NCBI GenBank assembly: GCA_002633025.1 | Contig: NMRB01000973.1 | Location: 96,221 to 160,220 of the forward strand | Length of the DNA: 64,000 nt | Reading direction: 5' to 3' | Source of the DNA: Notospermus geniculatus | Lineage: Eukaryota; Nemertea; Pilidiophora; Heteronemertea; Lineidae | Shown here: positions 1 through 11,877 of the stretch, one piece after another | Layout: each line of letters starts with the position of its first letter | Position numbering within the stretch: the stretch's first letter is position 1 | Notes under the pieces: generated by a model | The model's database searches: none | Told to the model about the DNA's origin: nothing | Seen by the model: only the letters and a program-made list of their open reading frames with translations | Made by a program: the position numbers and the translations under genes

Positions 1-234
1 TCATCGACTACAGAGTGAATCAGGAAATGGAATAATGCAGTGCTTACCTGAGGCTCCACCGTCGGAACTGATCTTGTTTCACTTCTTGTTTCAACTTCCT
101 CCATGTGTTTTCCTCACAGAGCCTACATATGCCTAAAAGTAAGGGGTCTTGTATAATAAAGCAGGCAATTGCTAGCTAAAATGCCAAGATGACAGGCAAA
201 GTAAATTATTGAATTGAAAACCGAGCGCCAAATT

Positions 235-430
235 CGGCATTATTGGTTATATAGACAATATTGGGCGATTTTAATGTAATGCAGGAGGAAACTGGAGTGC
301 CCGGAGAAAACCTGCGCTGTCAAAGAGGGTCGCCCTTTCTATCACATGAGACACGGACCCGACCGGGAATCGAACCTGCGACCTCCGCGGTGACAGGCGT
401 CGATGTTTCCATTGCGCCACACTGACAGTC
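235..430 (-). mobile_element. tRNA-derived SINE (Asp-like head)
   Basis: On the minus strand the head (430-361) has an A box (TGGCGCAATGG), an anticodon-loop-like CTGTCAC and a B box (GGTTCGATTCCC). It is followed by a body with TCATGTGATAGAAAGGGCGA, a CTCCGGGCACTCCAGTTTCC segment and GCCCAATATTGTCT. The same body follows a different head at 26688-26815, so this is a SINE family rather than a tRNA gene. Confidence 0.78.
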
Positions 431-986
431 CCGTAAATGGTCGCAAGCGTGACCAACGCAATGGCCACAACGGGTCTGCATGCCAGTCATGCCATGACAC
501 CGAGCAGCAGTGAAAGGATTGTTGACTGATAGACCTTGGACAGGGCAGATGGCGATTGTGTTCAGATCCTCACTTTCTTTGTCAAACAGGCCTGCACGTA
601 GAGCTATGACTATGATCTCCCACTCAGCACGTGCATCACTCACTTTTAGGCAACTTCACACGCTTCAGATGTGGCTGAATGTCCTTGGTACACAGTTTCA
701 ACAAGACCACTCTGTCATCCTTTGGATACTGCCGCATCAAACCACAAGTAAACTGAGCGGAAAATTGTGAAAATCCACATTTTATGGCGTGCTGCTGGCC
801 CTGACATGCTGACCATGCTGTTCCTCCTCCATTTTGTTCCATTGGTAAACTTCGTGACATCGATTCCATGGCTACCGGGGAGCATCAGGATGGGCGCGGG
901 GAATTGGGGCAGGGAGAATTGGGGTTGGGTTGGGGAACAGAGATATGAATCTCTTCATAATTTTGGGACATCGTTATAGCGCAGTG
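431..986. other. Unassigned stretch
   Basis: No supported gene or repeat boundary. A GGGGAATTGGGG-type G-rich duplication lies at 898-935. Short ORFs here have no recognisable product. Confidence 0.4.
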
Positions 987-1562
987 AAGGGCTCCGCACA
1001 CTAGCGACTAAATTGAGGCGACCAGCGAGGCGACTGTCGACTACGACGTCGCAGGCGATAATCGCCTGTGAAGTCGCTGAGCTATGTCGCACGCGACAAT
1101 TTCCTAGGACGATCCGCAAAGGGGCGACTATTTTGCTGGAGACGGTCGCAGTAGCAGTGGACTGGGCCAAGCGACCAAAAGTTCAACATGTTGAACTTTC
1201 GGTCGCTTGGTTGCCGCTGTCTTGCATTGTCCTTTTGTCCACCATTTCCGACGGTAAAACTGGCCAATCAGGAAACGTTCCGCCGGTCACCTGACAATGT
1301 GCACGTGCTCAACACGCACAGGTCTTTCTTGGTCGCTCATGTAGTCGGCAAGTGAATGTGTTTGCAACGAAGCGATCTCTGAAGCGATTATGTAAAGAGA
1401 CCAGTCGGAGGGACTTACCGCGCGACCAAATTGTGTAATTCAGTCGCGTAACAATCTGCCGCAAAGAGGAGACCAAAAGGTAAAAATGTTGAGTCGCTGG
1501 CCTGGTCGCAAGGCCGATCGCCCAGAAAATCGCTCGAAAAATCGCTAGTGTGCGGAGCCCTT
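987..1562. mobile_element. Foldback DNA element with AAGGGCTCCGCACACTAGCG ends
   Basis: Inverted ends of about 20 bp (AAGGGCTCCGCACACTAGCG) bound a 576-bp sequence rich in GTCGC/GCGAC motifs, with a central palindrome at 1168-1213 (AAGTTCAACATGTTGAACTT). Termini of this kind are common in hAT-type MITEs, but I find no clear 8-bp duplication, so the superfamily is unresolved. Confidence 0.72.
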
Positions 1563-2178
1563 TAGAGAGCCATTTGTCTCTCTTTAAAAGAGGTACTCAA
1601 TGTTTACAGCCATTTTAGCGCAAAAAAACGTTGAATTCAAAATTCGACTGATAGCACGCGGAATGAGTTGACAAAGATTTTATTTTTCCAACTGAAAGAG
1701 ACATCCTTCCTCTGTCTCTGAAACTAAATTTCATCGCCCAAATCCCTGCAAAGGGTGAGATATAAGCATGAAAATAGGAGGCATTTTCCGAAAAATACGG
1801 GGTAAGCAACGTTCCCCGGCTTTGCACCCTTATTTCGGGAATAATAAGGGCCAACATTTACCATTGAAAAAATAGCCCAAGACTTCTATTTTCATAATCC
1901 AGTAACCAATATCTGTTTGATTTCATCCTGTGGGTGCAAAAAATCTGCAAACCGGGGCTATTTTTCATGAGTAACTGTCATAACAGCAAATGGATAATGC
2001 ATTGAAAGGGTTAATGCCTCCTATTCATTAACAGTGTGATTATTCTCAAAAAGCTTTTACCAGGCATCAGCCTGCCCCAAGGCCTAAATATCATAGAAAT
2101 TTGAGCAAGATCCGCTGACCCCCCACCTTATCACTTTTTGCACATTTTGCATGGTCTATCCATGGACTGACACTTAAG
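1563..2178. other. Unassigned AT-rich stretch
   Basis: No gene or clear repeat structure seen. Confidence 0.4.
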
Positions 2179-2530
2179 TTGGTCCCCTTTTCCTACAAGT
2201 CTCACGGAAAGTCAACTGGTCAGCAGTACGGTGACCGGGCGCTTAGTGTGGCGGCACCGAAGTTGTGGAATAGTCTTCCTACTAGTCTCAGGTCGTTGAC
2301 ACGCTTTAGTCAATTCAGATCTCAATTGAAAACATACTTGTTTAAAAAGCACTATAAGCAAATCCTAGTCATTCAATTAGGCCTACATGTATTGATCAGT
2401 AAATCAAATGTACATTTTTATATAGATTTTTATTACAATTAATATGTTTTATGTGTAAAGACGGTTGACAGATGGTTGAGACATTAGTGTAACGGTCTTA
2501 AAACAATAAATATTATTTATTATTATTATT
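2179..2530 (+). mobile_element. LINE 3' fragment (second family)
   Basis: The frame 2179-2442 encodes RALSVAAPKLWNSLPTSLRS followed by FRSQLKTYLFKK, the conserved end of CR1/L2-type LINE ORF2 proteins. It is followed by a 3' UTR and a TTATTATTATTA tail at 2507-2530. The upstream part of the ORF is missing, as expected for a 5'-truncated insertion. Confidence 0.8.
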
Positions 2531-3206
2531 AATTTTTTTCTCTAGTAGTTGTGACGATGTTGAGTCATATCTTGAATGATAAAGACGCTCGGCCTCACTA
2601 GATGAATTTCTGTTCATTCGTCATTTTCATTTTTTTACGCAGGACAATACATACATGTTTGTAATAAAATAGGCATGGTCTACGTGTTTTTTCAAGGCTT
2701 AAAAGGAAACAAAGGGACCAATGAACAAAAAAAACGCTTATTGGTGATCAAAACTAGAGTGAGCGATGACTCACGAACGAGCGACTACAGAACAAAATTT
2801 ATAAACTCTTCTCATATATCCAATGCCCGCTGTAAACGATCCCCCAAAATTGGATGAAAAAACTTGACCAAAAAGATCGATCGTGGACGGCTGGAAATTG
2901 GATAAAATATTTTTGGTCAATCACAGATTGATGGAATAGAGCCCGTCCTATTTTTGAATGACGAATTGATAAAATTTGACCTTGTACTGCGGGCATGATA
3001 TTTACTGAACAATTAACCCTGCTCAATTAGAGTTTCCTTATGTCACTTTATGAATGGTGATTACTGTACCTGCGTAATAGACGCCATACGCAGGCTTTAT
3101 GAAAGCCCTTTAAAGGGGTCGAAAATGCACTTGTTTCTTCGCCAGACACTCACAAATCCCATCGTAGAAAAATTACTGGCAGGAGAAAACATGAAATCTT
3201 CAGACT
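2531..3206. other. Unassigned stretch
   Basis: AT-rich with no supported gene. A short segment at 3080-3125 is locally repetitive (CGCAGGCTTTATGAAAGCCC). Confidence 0.35.
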
Positions 3207-3445
3207 GTATATCGGGTGATTAAAAAAAACCTTCCTAACTTTAAGGGTTAATAAATAGAGACTTTCGGCACCGTCAAATTTCCCTCCCGTATGACTTTGC
3301 CACTTGGCAGGGATCAAGAAACACGCAATCTGAGGTAATGTGCCAAATCTCATTAATCTAGCTAGTGAACTTGCTAAATTATGACAAAATGTATAACACT
3401 GTCTGAAAAATAGAGCCAATGGCACTGTGTCCGCTTGGCTTGAAG
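3207..3445 (-). repeat. Left member of an inverted repeat pair (partner 12985-13178)
   Basis: The sequence from GGGTGATTAAAAAAAACC to GACAGTGTT... aligns, inverted, with 12985-13178. Both share ATTAACCCTTAAAGTT, AAGTGGCAA, TGTTTCTTG and TTTGTCATAATT. It may be a dispersed element or one arm of a larger structure around the LINE. Confidence 0.65.
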
Positions 3446-3529
3446 CACAGTGGTGGGAATCATCAGCAACCCCATAAAATCCATTTAGGTACAAACATGC
3501 CAAATTGCCATTAGAAAAAGAGTCAATTT

Positions 3530-3960
3530 CGTAATTTCAGGTGAACTTTGACCTCTGTGACCTTGAAAAGTAGGTCAAATTAAAAACTCGGGAACTATAT
3601 CTTATGCATCTTTATTAGATATACCCATGAAAAAAAATTGAGAAAAATCCATCTCTTGGTTATGGAGAAATAGCACTTTCAGTGATTTTAGTTTTGGCCC
3701 CCTAGTGGCAAAGTCAAGAATCAGATTTCACCGAAAGTACGTCTGTAAGTTGCTCTAACCTAGAGGAACATGTGTACAAACTTTCAACACGATAGTTCAA
3801 ACCATTATCAAAATATAGCCCTTTGAAATTTTTCACAAAACGCCCCCTGGAGGCCAAAATAGGAATCCAATCGTGCTCAAAATCGAACTCGACCTAGATC
3901 TTAGGCCCATATATACCCCCACCGAAGACCAAAAAGATTCGTCAAAAAATAAAGGCGCTA
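3530..3960 (+). repeat. Core of the GACCTTGAAAAGTAGGTCAAAT repeat class
   Basis: This contains CTGTGACCTTGAAAAGTAGG and following sequence shared with 20305-20350 and 59275-59420, including a TTATTAGATA...CCCATGA segment shared with the latter. No terminal hairpin is found at its end, so it is a partial copy. Confidence 0.65.
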
Positions 3961-4904
3961 GAGCGCTAACAAACCAAAAGTTTACGGACGAAGCGCCGTA
4001 TCGCCGTACGGGCTAACGCACGACAGAGCACCACACCACAGCATAAGCCATGCTGGGCCTTGCGGCCAAGCGGGCTAAAAATACAATATCCAGCACAGTG
4101 CAAGTCACCTGCAAATGATACATGCCAATCAAATGTCGTCTGGGGGCACCCGTCCCGACCTTGTTTGCCGGTAGGCCTATAGCGTGTTTTTCTGCTCCTC
4201 GTGATGTCTAGATACTTCATGCCATTGCAAAACCAAAACTTTTGTTCAGTTGAATTGGGTATCTTGCTTGTTTAACAATAACATGGTTTTCTGCGCTGCA
4301 GACAGGGAGTTTTTCCACAAAACACACGATTTCAGTGTGGCTATTCAAATCTTGGGATACGCTGGGGAAGAACTTCCGCTACGTCACATTCGAGTAGACG
4401 ACAAGTTGCATTTTGTTACGTAGGCCCTGTTTGCAAGGACAGTGACCTCATATTAATAAACCATAATGTTAATCGTTCCAATAAGGTACATAACTTACAT
4501 GCATTGATTTTGAGAGAGTGGCCATTCATGCATCCAAAGTGGTGTACGTTGGGGAAGACTGATTCAAAATATGAACTTTCATCAGGAATGTATTTATACC
4601 CATTTTCAAGCAAAGTTTGGTACACCCTAGATATGACGCATGTTACGATGTACATGTTATCAATTGAAATTTATATTAGGTACCTCCAAGTGAAGACTTC
4701 ACCACTACAGCTGAATCATATTTCTGCCCGTTTATTAGTAGCGGCGGTGAATACAATCCGGTCTAGACTCTGAAGAGACGGGGTGGGGGTGGGGGTCTCT
4801 GCAGGATATATGGTCAGATGATCTGAATGTGTCGAAACTTCCTGGCTTTTTCCTCTTCAGTATGCACTAGAAAAAACGGAAGCCGCATGCAAGCAGAGGC
4901 AATT
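3961..4904. other. Mostly unassigned; contains an inverted copy of 11790-11865
   Basis: The segment 4329-4400 (GTGTGGCTATTCAAATCTTG and onward) matches 11790-11865 in inverted orientation over about 70 bp. The rest shows no gene. GGGGTGGGGGTGGGGG at 4779-4795 is a short G-rich run. Confidence 0.5.
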
Positions 4905-4993
4905 TTATTTTATTTATTTATTTATTATTAAAATAACCTCCAGGTTGGAGAATACATAAAACCAACATCTATACAGACAATACAGCAAAATGA

Positions 4994-7900
4994 TCATCCA
5001 AATGCACGTAGCAACATCGATGCCAGTGTGTGTTCTGTGGATCTGTTGTTTATAAACAGCCTCGAATTCAATAAGTATTTAAGGGAATCAACCACGCCGT
5101 CCTCGGGCCTAGGGGGAATTCTTTTCCTGTCCTTGTTAAAAATGATTCCCACTGGGCTCAGCCCAGTGGAAAGCACCCTGTCCAGCAGGGTGCCAGGAAT
5201 ACGTTCACCCCCAGCAATAAACTTACCGAGGACGGCCTGGTTGAAACACCTTGCAGGAGAGGACACTTGAAATATGCTAAAATACAAATTGCAGAGACGA
5301 CTCTCAATTACATCTTTCAGATCCTTAATACCTAAGGCGGCAACTAATTTTGAATGACGATGCCTCTTACTGAATCCACAAATTCGCTTTAAGACTTCAC
5401 CCTGGAAGGAATTTAACAATTTATAATCAGATGAGGTTAACTTGAGACATTCCATCCCATACAGTAAAATCGGTTGGATGGCGCTATTAAACAAAAAGCT
5501 CTTTGCCTGAGAGGACAATCCCGGGTAAGAAAAACCTTTTGAGGCTAAACTATAGGAAGCTTTCCTAGCTGAGCTAATCTTACGCTGGACATGCTCCGTC
5601 GCCTTGCCAGATGATTGAAAATTTACCCCTAAAACGTCAAAACTTTTGACAATATTCAAAGGGTCATTCCCTAACTTCCAGGTAGGTTCAGTAATAAAGT
5701 CACTCGGACCACAGATCATACAATGCGATTTTTGCAGTCCAAAAGAAAATCGCCACTAACGGGCATACGCATCAGCCACGTCAATAAGATATTGAAGTCC
5801 AGGTACCGTTGTCGCAAATAAAGTAAGATCATCTGCATAAGCAAGAGAATTAAAAATAACATTATGTTCATCAACCCGGATACCAGAGTCGCAGGAAGAC
5901 AACTGGATTAATAAATCGTCAATAAAAAGGGTGAATAATGCAGGCGAGAGATAACTGCCCTGACGTATCCCTCTTGTAATATTAAACGGGGAGCTAAAAC
6001 TCGAGTTAGCTCTAACCATGGCACATGAACAGCTATAAAGCTCGTACAAAAATAGCCAATGCGGCAGAGGTATCCTATCCATCAACTTAAAAAAGAGTCC
6101 CGCGTGCCAAACCTTATCAAAACATTTCACTGCATCTAGTGTACACATAAAAAGAGGTGATTTCTTAAAACAGGAATAAGAAATAATATCATTAAGAAAT
6201 GAGCATGCCTGGGCTGTGCCAGTGCCATGCCTAAAACCAAACTGCGTGTGACATACTTCCTCCTGTGGCATCATATACATCTCCAATACCTTTAATACAG
6301 TGCTACTAAGGGTGATAGGTCGATAATTAGTTGCATCAAGTGGGTTAAGAGAAGGCTTCTTAAGAACAGGCACAATAATACCCATCGAAAAAGACGCGGG
6401 GACAACATGCCATCGTAAAATAAGAGTATACAAATTAGCCATCCGCTCGCATAGAGTCGGTGACAACCCATAAATGAGATGCTCAGCGGTAATGCCATCA
6501 TAACCCGGGCTACTGTTCCTCTTTAACCTCAGGATTAATTCCCTAACCTTCTCAGGAGTAACACAAACATCAGAGGGCATCTCCATATTAGAAACAAAAA
6601 CATCCTTAACCCTTTCTTTAATCAACAACTGTTCCTCGTTCAGGTCATTAACATCAGACATGATTGTGTTGAAATGATCTCTGAATACCTTAGCCTGAAG
6701 CGGCAATCCCTTCGATTTCTTATCTGACCTCTTAAGGTGGTTCCAAAAAGCCGTAGTTTTCCTTTCCATAATTAACTCATTCAACTTATTCAATCTCCTA
6801 TCTATCACTTTTTGAACATTTCTTCTAAGATGCAATCTAAAAACCTTCTTTGCATGCTTCCAACAATCAAAAACAGCACCCTCCCGTGGTCTACCATTCG
6901 CAATCCATAAGGACCACCAAAAACTTTTCTGGTCTTTCAGGTTAGAGAGGAGAGGGCACCAATATGGCTTTGGTGAAAGCCCACGCCTCCGAGCCCTGGA
7001 GTTGTTTTGAACCTCATTAACAGCACCATGAACACACTCATTTATCGCATTGCAGAACTCATTGATACGAGACATAGCCTCGGATCGCGAAGACAATTCC
7101 ACCGCCGGCACAGGAATATGACGCAATTTACTTTCCAGTATATTACAATACAAGCCCGTCTGCGAGTCATTTGACCAATTCAGCCTTGGGAATCGATTAC
7201 CAAAAGGGGGTCGCTCAATAGATAGCTCGCCCCTGTCAGGCAATATAACCTTAACATCAAAATGAAGTGGCAGGTGGTCACAGAACACAGTGGCCCGAAC
7301 TTATAAAAGATGTCTATCCCTTAGACAAGTCTTACTCGACAAGACAAGTCTAAATCAGTCGTCTAGCTTAAACTGCGATTACAGAAGGATGTCTAGCTTA
7401 GACGTGTCTAAAACTGCCGTCCAAAGATAGACAACGATGTCCAAATAACAAAGGAATTGCAAAACATGCCAGGGGGCTTGTTTTGCAGTTGTCTAAGCAT
7501 GTGATTCATTCATAATTTCAAGTTTTCTGGTCTTAAAAGGTGTCCTAGTGGCCCTAGATTATCTGCATGAAAAGAAAATGTGGCTATGAAAGATATTCAA
7601 GGAAATATGCCGGAAAATTAGGTGGGCATTTACTTTTGACTAAGGGTGTACTATCCATCCATTCACAACAACAAATAGGCCTGTGTGACGAATGTGGTGC
7701 GATATGAGGTCATCTAAGTTATGCCACTTCACAATTGCATTATATAATCGTCTCAACAAAGGCACTGCCTTTGTTGAGACCATTTAATCACCTGTTGGAC
7801 CTGACTAGCTAGACCGACATCCTTGCGTTGTTCGAAATTCCGATAAACACGAGTGTTTTGGTAGACTTGTCTAACAGTTGTCTTACAAATGTTTAGGCTT

Positions 7901-8880
7901 AAACAAGTCCAAGTTAGACGGGCGAAAAACACCTTTTATAAGTTCGGGCCAGTGTGTTTGGTAGCCTGTTTAAACCTGAGATCAACAGCTTGAAGATTAT
8001 TAGAGGTGAGAAAGTTATATAAAACATTGCTATGCGCAGCAAAGCCAGCCTTTCTGTACCAGAGACGGTTCAGCCTCGGGTCAGACGGTAGCTGAGCATT
8101 ATAGTCACCACAGAGATAGACAGGAGACATGGGCGCACATTTATCCATTAAATCTTGCAAGGCATCCAAAGTCTCAATGTACATATTGGTCTGTTCAGAA
8201 TTGCCACTCACGTAATGGGGCATATAAATGGACACTACAACACATAGCATATTGCCATCCCTGTCACAAACTGAAATAGGTAGAATTCTTTCACACGGTG
8301 AATCTATCTCACTAAACTTAAAACCATGGATATTCCTGCAGATAACCGAAAGGCCTCCATATGGGCGCCCTTTGTGATCTGAGTCATCAAGGGTCATAGA
8401 TGACTTAGAGACAATAGTAAATTCTGACTCAGCAGGATTATCACCAATAATGGAAGACAACGAATTGGTTTCGTGCGGCCTAAGCCATGTCTCCTGCAGG
8501 CACAATATATCACATTTAGTAAGCCTAGAAACAACATAATCAATATTTGATTTCACACCATGACAATTGAAAGTCTCACAGCGCAATATCACATTCCTAT
8601 CACTACTATCAGAGCTAGTAAGCCCAGTAACTGTCCCGGGAGTCGTACGACTCGGCATTGTTGTAGCCGTAGTCATAGTAGTCCCTTCTGGACCCTGTAG
8701 CCTGCCACTGCCTGCAGCTTTTGCTAACCCGGCCATCCCGTTGGCGGTCTCAATTGCGGCCCCCTTGGGAACGCGACGTGGACCGACCTGCTTGATAGCC
8801 GGTCCGTCGATTCCCAAGACGGGCCGCCTGCAGCCTTTCTCCACGAAATGGCCGGACAACAACACCGCTTGGCCATACAT
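4994..8880 (-). pseudogene. LINE ORF2: APE endonuclease plus reverse transcriptase, broken
   Basis: The endonuclease part (8880-7936) shows ETFNCHG, LCLQETWL with the catalytic Glu, and GDYNAQL. After the 659-bp insertion the frame resumes with CDHLPLHF, which carries the conserved DH of the endonuclease C-terminus. The reverse transcriptase follows with NYRPITLSS, the motif A region TLDAVKCFDKVW, motif B RGIRQGSYLSP and motif C YADDLTLFA. A single in-frame TAG at 5758-5756 separates this from the thumb and C-terminal part (5755-4994, containing FDVLGVNF). Without the insertion the reading frame is about 1,073 codons, usual for this type. The first Met at 8880 may not be the true start; Met codons about 40 residues downstream are also possible. 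Confidence 0.88.
7292..7950. mobile_element. Non-autonomous DNA transposon inside LINE ORF2 (TSD AGT)
   Basis: The 659-bp element has perfect 18-bp inverted ends GGCCCGAACTTATAAAAG and is flanked by the 3-bp duplication AGT (7289-7291 and 7951-7953). Its interior has many short TAGAC-containing inverted motifs and no coding capacity. Removing the element and one AGT joins ACT (Thr) of the endonuclease ORF to GTG TTC TGT GAC CAC in frame. Three-bp duplications with GGCCC-type ends suggest a PIF/Harbinger-like MITE. Confidence 0.88.
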
Positions 8881-10634
8881 CTCTGTTCATAATAATCCTA
8901 ATGTCAGCCGAGTGCACACTAATCTTAAAAGATTTGTATGTGCGCTTATCCGCCAACACCGAAACTTGCGGAGCCCCTGATACACCAAGGGACATGATAA
9001 ACTCACTGATGTCAGACACAGTGTGCTTGGGGTCCAACTGCCCCAGGTATATCTGTGAAAGTGTCCTATCAGCTGCCGAGTTGATAACACACGACTGTTA
9101 GAACTGGAATCCATACCGCCGCGTCCTCTATCGGCAGCTTCAAGCAAACGGGGATTTCCGGTCTAAAAATAGTGCATTAACGCGGAAAGTACCAAAAAAT
9201 TTTCAACCTGGGAATGAGTTATTAGAACTTCCTGCGGCCTGTATTGTTCGCCTACCTGGTTAATATTAATCATAAAGAAGTGATCTGTGTAACAACGTTG
9301 AGGTATTCGAAAAAAGGTTTGTCTTACTGTTGGAAGATCGGGGAAACTACCCTCAGCAAGGCCGAAATTTGCGTTGTCTGAACAAACTTGTCAATCATTC
9401 GTCACACGTTTCAGAACTCACTAATTGCTCTTGTCTGTTACATAGATTTAGGACTCCACTTTCACTACAGCTGACCAGAAACAAAGCAGACAGCTTAATT
9501 ACTTCTATTAACTCATTCCCGTAATCAGTAAATATTTGACTAAAGATCCAATCATATGCAAATTAGTATGTCGTCATACGGGTCCAAGTAGCCAATCAAA
9601 TCGCGGAGAATTGGACAGGCGACTGGAGAGCAAGCAGTCAAAAGACCTATTGTGTTCTAACAGTCGTGAACATGACAGCTCTGTCCCTTATCCAGCACAT
9701 TCTGCGTAGCATCGCCTTAACTTATATTTGTAGTAGAGACATCTTTCACGTGGACCTCATTTCCCTTTCTCGTTTCCTTCTGCGTTGTGCATCCAGGACC
9801 ATTACCCTTCACATCGCTCACAATACCATTCACCATCAACTCACCCTCACAGCCAGCGCCATTACGTTTACGCTTACCGTTGCGTTTACGCTCCCGCCGT
9901 AACCGCCTCTGCTGGTGAGGGGGAAGAACATATTCCTCCGCTGCCGGATCTGCACCAACCTCTAGACTGACACTTTCGTCTGAGCTGCTGCACTCAGTTC
10001 CCATCTCAGCACGCGTGGTCGCTAGCCCACATGCATGCCGCGGGCAACTATCACGACTGGGCAGGCCAAGAGCGTCAGTCAGGGAGGCATTTTCACCCTT
10101 CACCTTAGCTAACTCCTTTTCCACTTTCTCAAGCCGGATCGTGAGATCGGAGACAACTTTTATCAACTTAGCTAATTCCTCCTCAGGATCAGCTGCCGGG
10201 GACAGATCCTCAGTACTAGCTACTTGACTTTTCACAAAAACTTTCTCAAGAGATCTCGTCTCCTTCTCGTTCACTATACAGTATCCCATCACACATATAT
10301 CCTGAATCAAAGTACGCTTAACCTGCCTGTTGAGACATTTCTTATCCTTGTGTGCAGGAAAAGTGACCAGTAGCTGCTCAAAAAGTTTCTTATGGAGCGC
10401 CATTAGGGTATCCCTCGTCTGCCTATCAAGCATGTCCTCTATATCTTGTTGATTATATTGGTAGATGTGTTGTATAGAGTTCAAGAAAACAGAGGGCACA
10501 TTCTCACTACTAACCCTGTCCAATTCGTTCAGCCGTTTAATCAGCGTAGGATTACCAGATTGCGGTTGATCAACACCAGTGCCTGGCCTATTGTCCACCT
10601 GACCACCATCGCCCTCAGTGCTTGGATCGGACAT
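8750..10634 (-). pseudogene. LINE ORF1 (gag-like), broken by one stop and one transposon
   Basis: The first part (10634-9717) encodes 305 residues. It has a charged N-terminus, a heptad-like coiled-coil stretch at about residues 155-190 (LAKLIKVVSDLTIRLEKVEK) and a basic Arg/Lys-rich segment at about 245-260. A TAA at 9719-9717 stops it. The same frame continues 16 codons, is interrupted by the insertion at 9090-9668, and resumes at 9085 through to a stop at 8750, giving a C-terminal domain containing YKSFKISV and DVWPSGVVVRPF, typical of LINE ORF1 C-terminal nucleic-acid-binding regions. The original product would be about 430 residues. No CCHC zinc knuckle is visible. Its 3' end overlaps ORF2. 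Confidence 0.82.
9090..9668. mobile_element. Non-autonomous DNA transposon inside LINE ORF1 (TSD AACA)
   Basis: The 579-bp element has perfect 15-bp inverted ends CACGACTGTTAGAAC and is flanked by AACA (9086-9089 and 9669-9672). CAC ends with a 4-bp duplication match what is known of Chapaev-type elements in the CACTA/Mirage/Chapaev superfamily. Removing it with one AACA restores the ORF1 frame. No transposase is present. Confidence 0.85.
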
Positions 10635-10690
10635 GGTTGTACACAGAGCCTAGTCACACAATTACTGTAACACTACACTGCACTGTACAC

Positions 10691-11301
10691 TGCAATGCAC
10701 TGCACTGCACTGTGCTGGATTGAGCCGATGAAGGTGGCTACCGCGGGCCGACGGCAAATTTCGTTCTCAAAAACCGGCTAAAAAATCTTACGCTACCAGT
10801 TCATCACAGTTAGTTACGCTCCTCTGAGTACTTATGCACACATTCGTTGTTGGAAAATCCACATTTGATAATTAAAACTCATAAAAAATTCGAAATTTGT
10901 AGAGCCATTGGTTCTCCTTTTCCAATATGACTGGAACAACGATCGGACATTGTCCGTTATAAATTCACTCAAACGGTGAAATGTTTGTTCATTCAAGGCA
11001 CATCGAAGCACTGGCATTGTTGATCATATTCAAGGGTCGCACAAACAAGCGATGAAAATTGGAACAAGCCTGGTGGCTACAGGGGTTCGCTATATCGAAC
11101 AAGCATGGTTGGGGAGAAGGGAGGAATGTGGAGGAAGTGATGACTGTAACTGGTAACTCACTGCACACGAATTTCACGCCCTGCCCAACCCCACGAAAAA
11201 TCGACGGCGACCACGCAATAGCTGGCGATCACGATGAAAAAAAACAGAAAGGTGAAAGAACAACAACAACAAAAAACAATAACTCAAGGCAAAGAAAATT
11301 T
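10691..11301. other. Unassigned stretch upstream of the LINE
   Basis: No gene seen. The sequence near 11235-11290 is A-rich with CAACAACAAC repeats, which may be the tail of the adjacent minus-strand SINE. Confidence 0.4.
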
Positions 11302-11376
11302 ATACGCCCCGCGTATCGAACCCGTGACCTTCTGCACTATGGGCAGGCTGCCACTCGGCCACGGTGACTATGCACC
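11302..11376 (-). mobile_element. tRNA-like SINE head (Tyr-type anticodon ATA)
   Basis: On the minus strand there is an A box TGGCCGAGTGG, a stem-loop CTGC-CCATAGT-GCAG with ATA in the anticodon position, and a B box GGTTCGATACG. The flanks do not form a proper acceptor stem, and A-rich sequence follows downstream on the minus strand, so a SINE head or tRNA pseudogene fits better than a functional tRNA. Confidence 0.6.
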
Positions 11377-11877
11377 CTGCGTGGTGCTGATATGCACGCA
11401 CATGTATTGTATTCAATACTATACCGTCTGCCCCAGCGTACACCGTGAAAATTCGGTGGTCTGCCCCAGCGTACTCCAGGTGGGTACATTTCTTGATATT
11501 TCTCCACACTGGACATACTTCGACGCATGGAAATGATTGAAAAACAATGTGAATTTACCGTGCTGATGCCATGCTGAAGGAATCCGTCCCTGATCCACGA
11601 CTAACCCTTGCAAAATGGCAAAATGCATGTGAACATGGGGTTATGCGTGTATTTCGTGTGAAATAGACCCGAATATGCAATAATTTCGCGATAAAGGCAA
11701 TCATAATGGAAGGGGCATAACTCGACATTGTTATGTGAGGTTATTAAAAGTTGAGAACATTTTAAACTGAATGAATAAGCGACGATTTTCTGATGCGTCG
11801 TCTGCTCGAGTGTGACGTACCGGAACTTCTTCCCCAGCGTATCCCAAGATTTGAATAGCCACACTGGATTTGATTAA
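11377..11877. other. Unassigned stretch with short duplications
   Basis: GTCTGCCCCAGCGTAC occurs twice (about 11427 and 11459). The segment 11790-11865 is the inverted partner of 4329-4400. No gene is seen. Confidence 0.45.

Larger units (their letters stand above)
4905..10690 (-). mobile_element. Two-ORF non-LTR retrotransposon (LINE), nearly full length
   Basis: The element reads on the minus strand: ORF1 starts at 10634, ORF2 ends at 4994, and the 3' end is an A/T-rich tail at 4905-4930 (TTTATTTA repeats on the plus strand). ORF2 carries an APE-type endonuclease and a reverse transcriptase. This ORF1 plus APE-RT layout fits the CR1/Jockey-type LINE groups; I cannot fix the clade without a tree. 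Two DNA transposons are inserted (9090-9668 and 7292-7950). Apart from these, only one nonsense codon per ORF is visible, so the copy looks fairly young. The 5' boundary is uncertain; short TGCACTGCACTG repeats lie at 10675-10720. Confidence 0.88.

Noticed and set aside
987-1562. A confirmed hAT 8-bp duplication for this element
   Set aside because: The flanking 8-mers do not match; only the inverted ends are certain.
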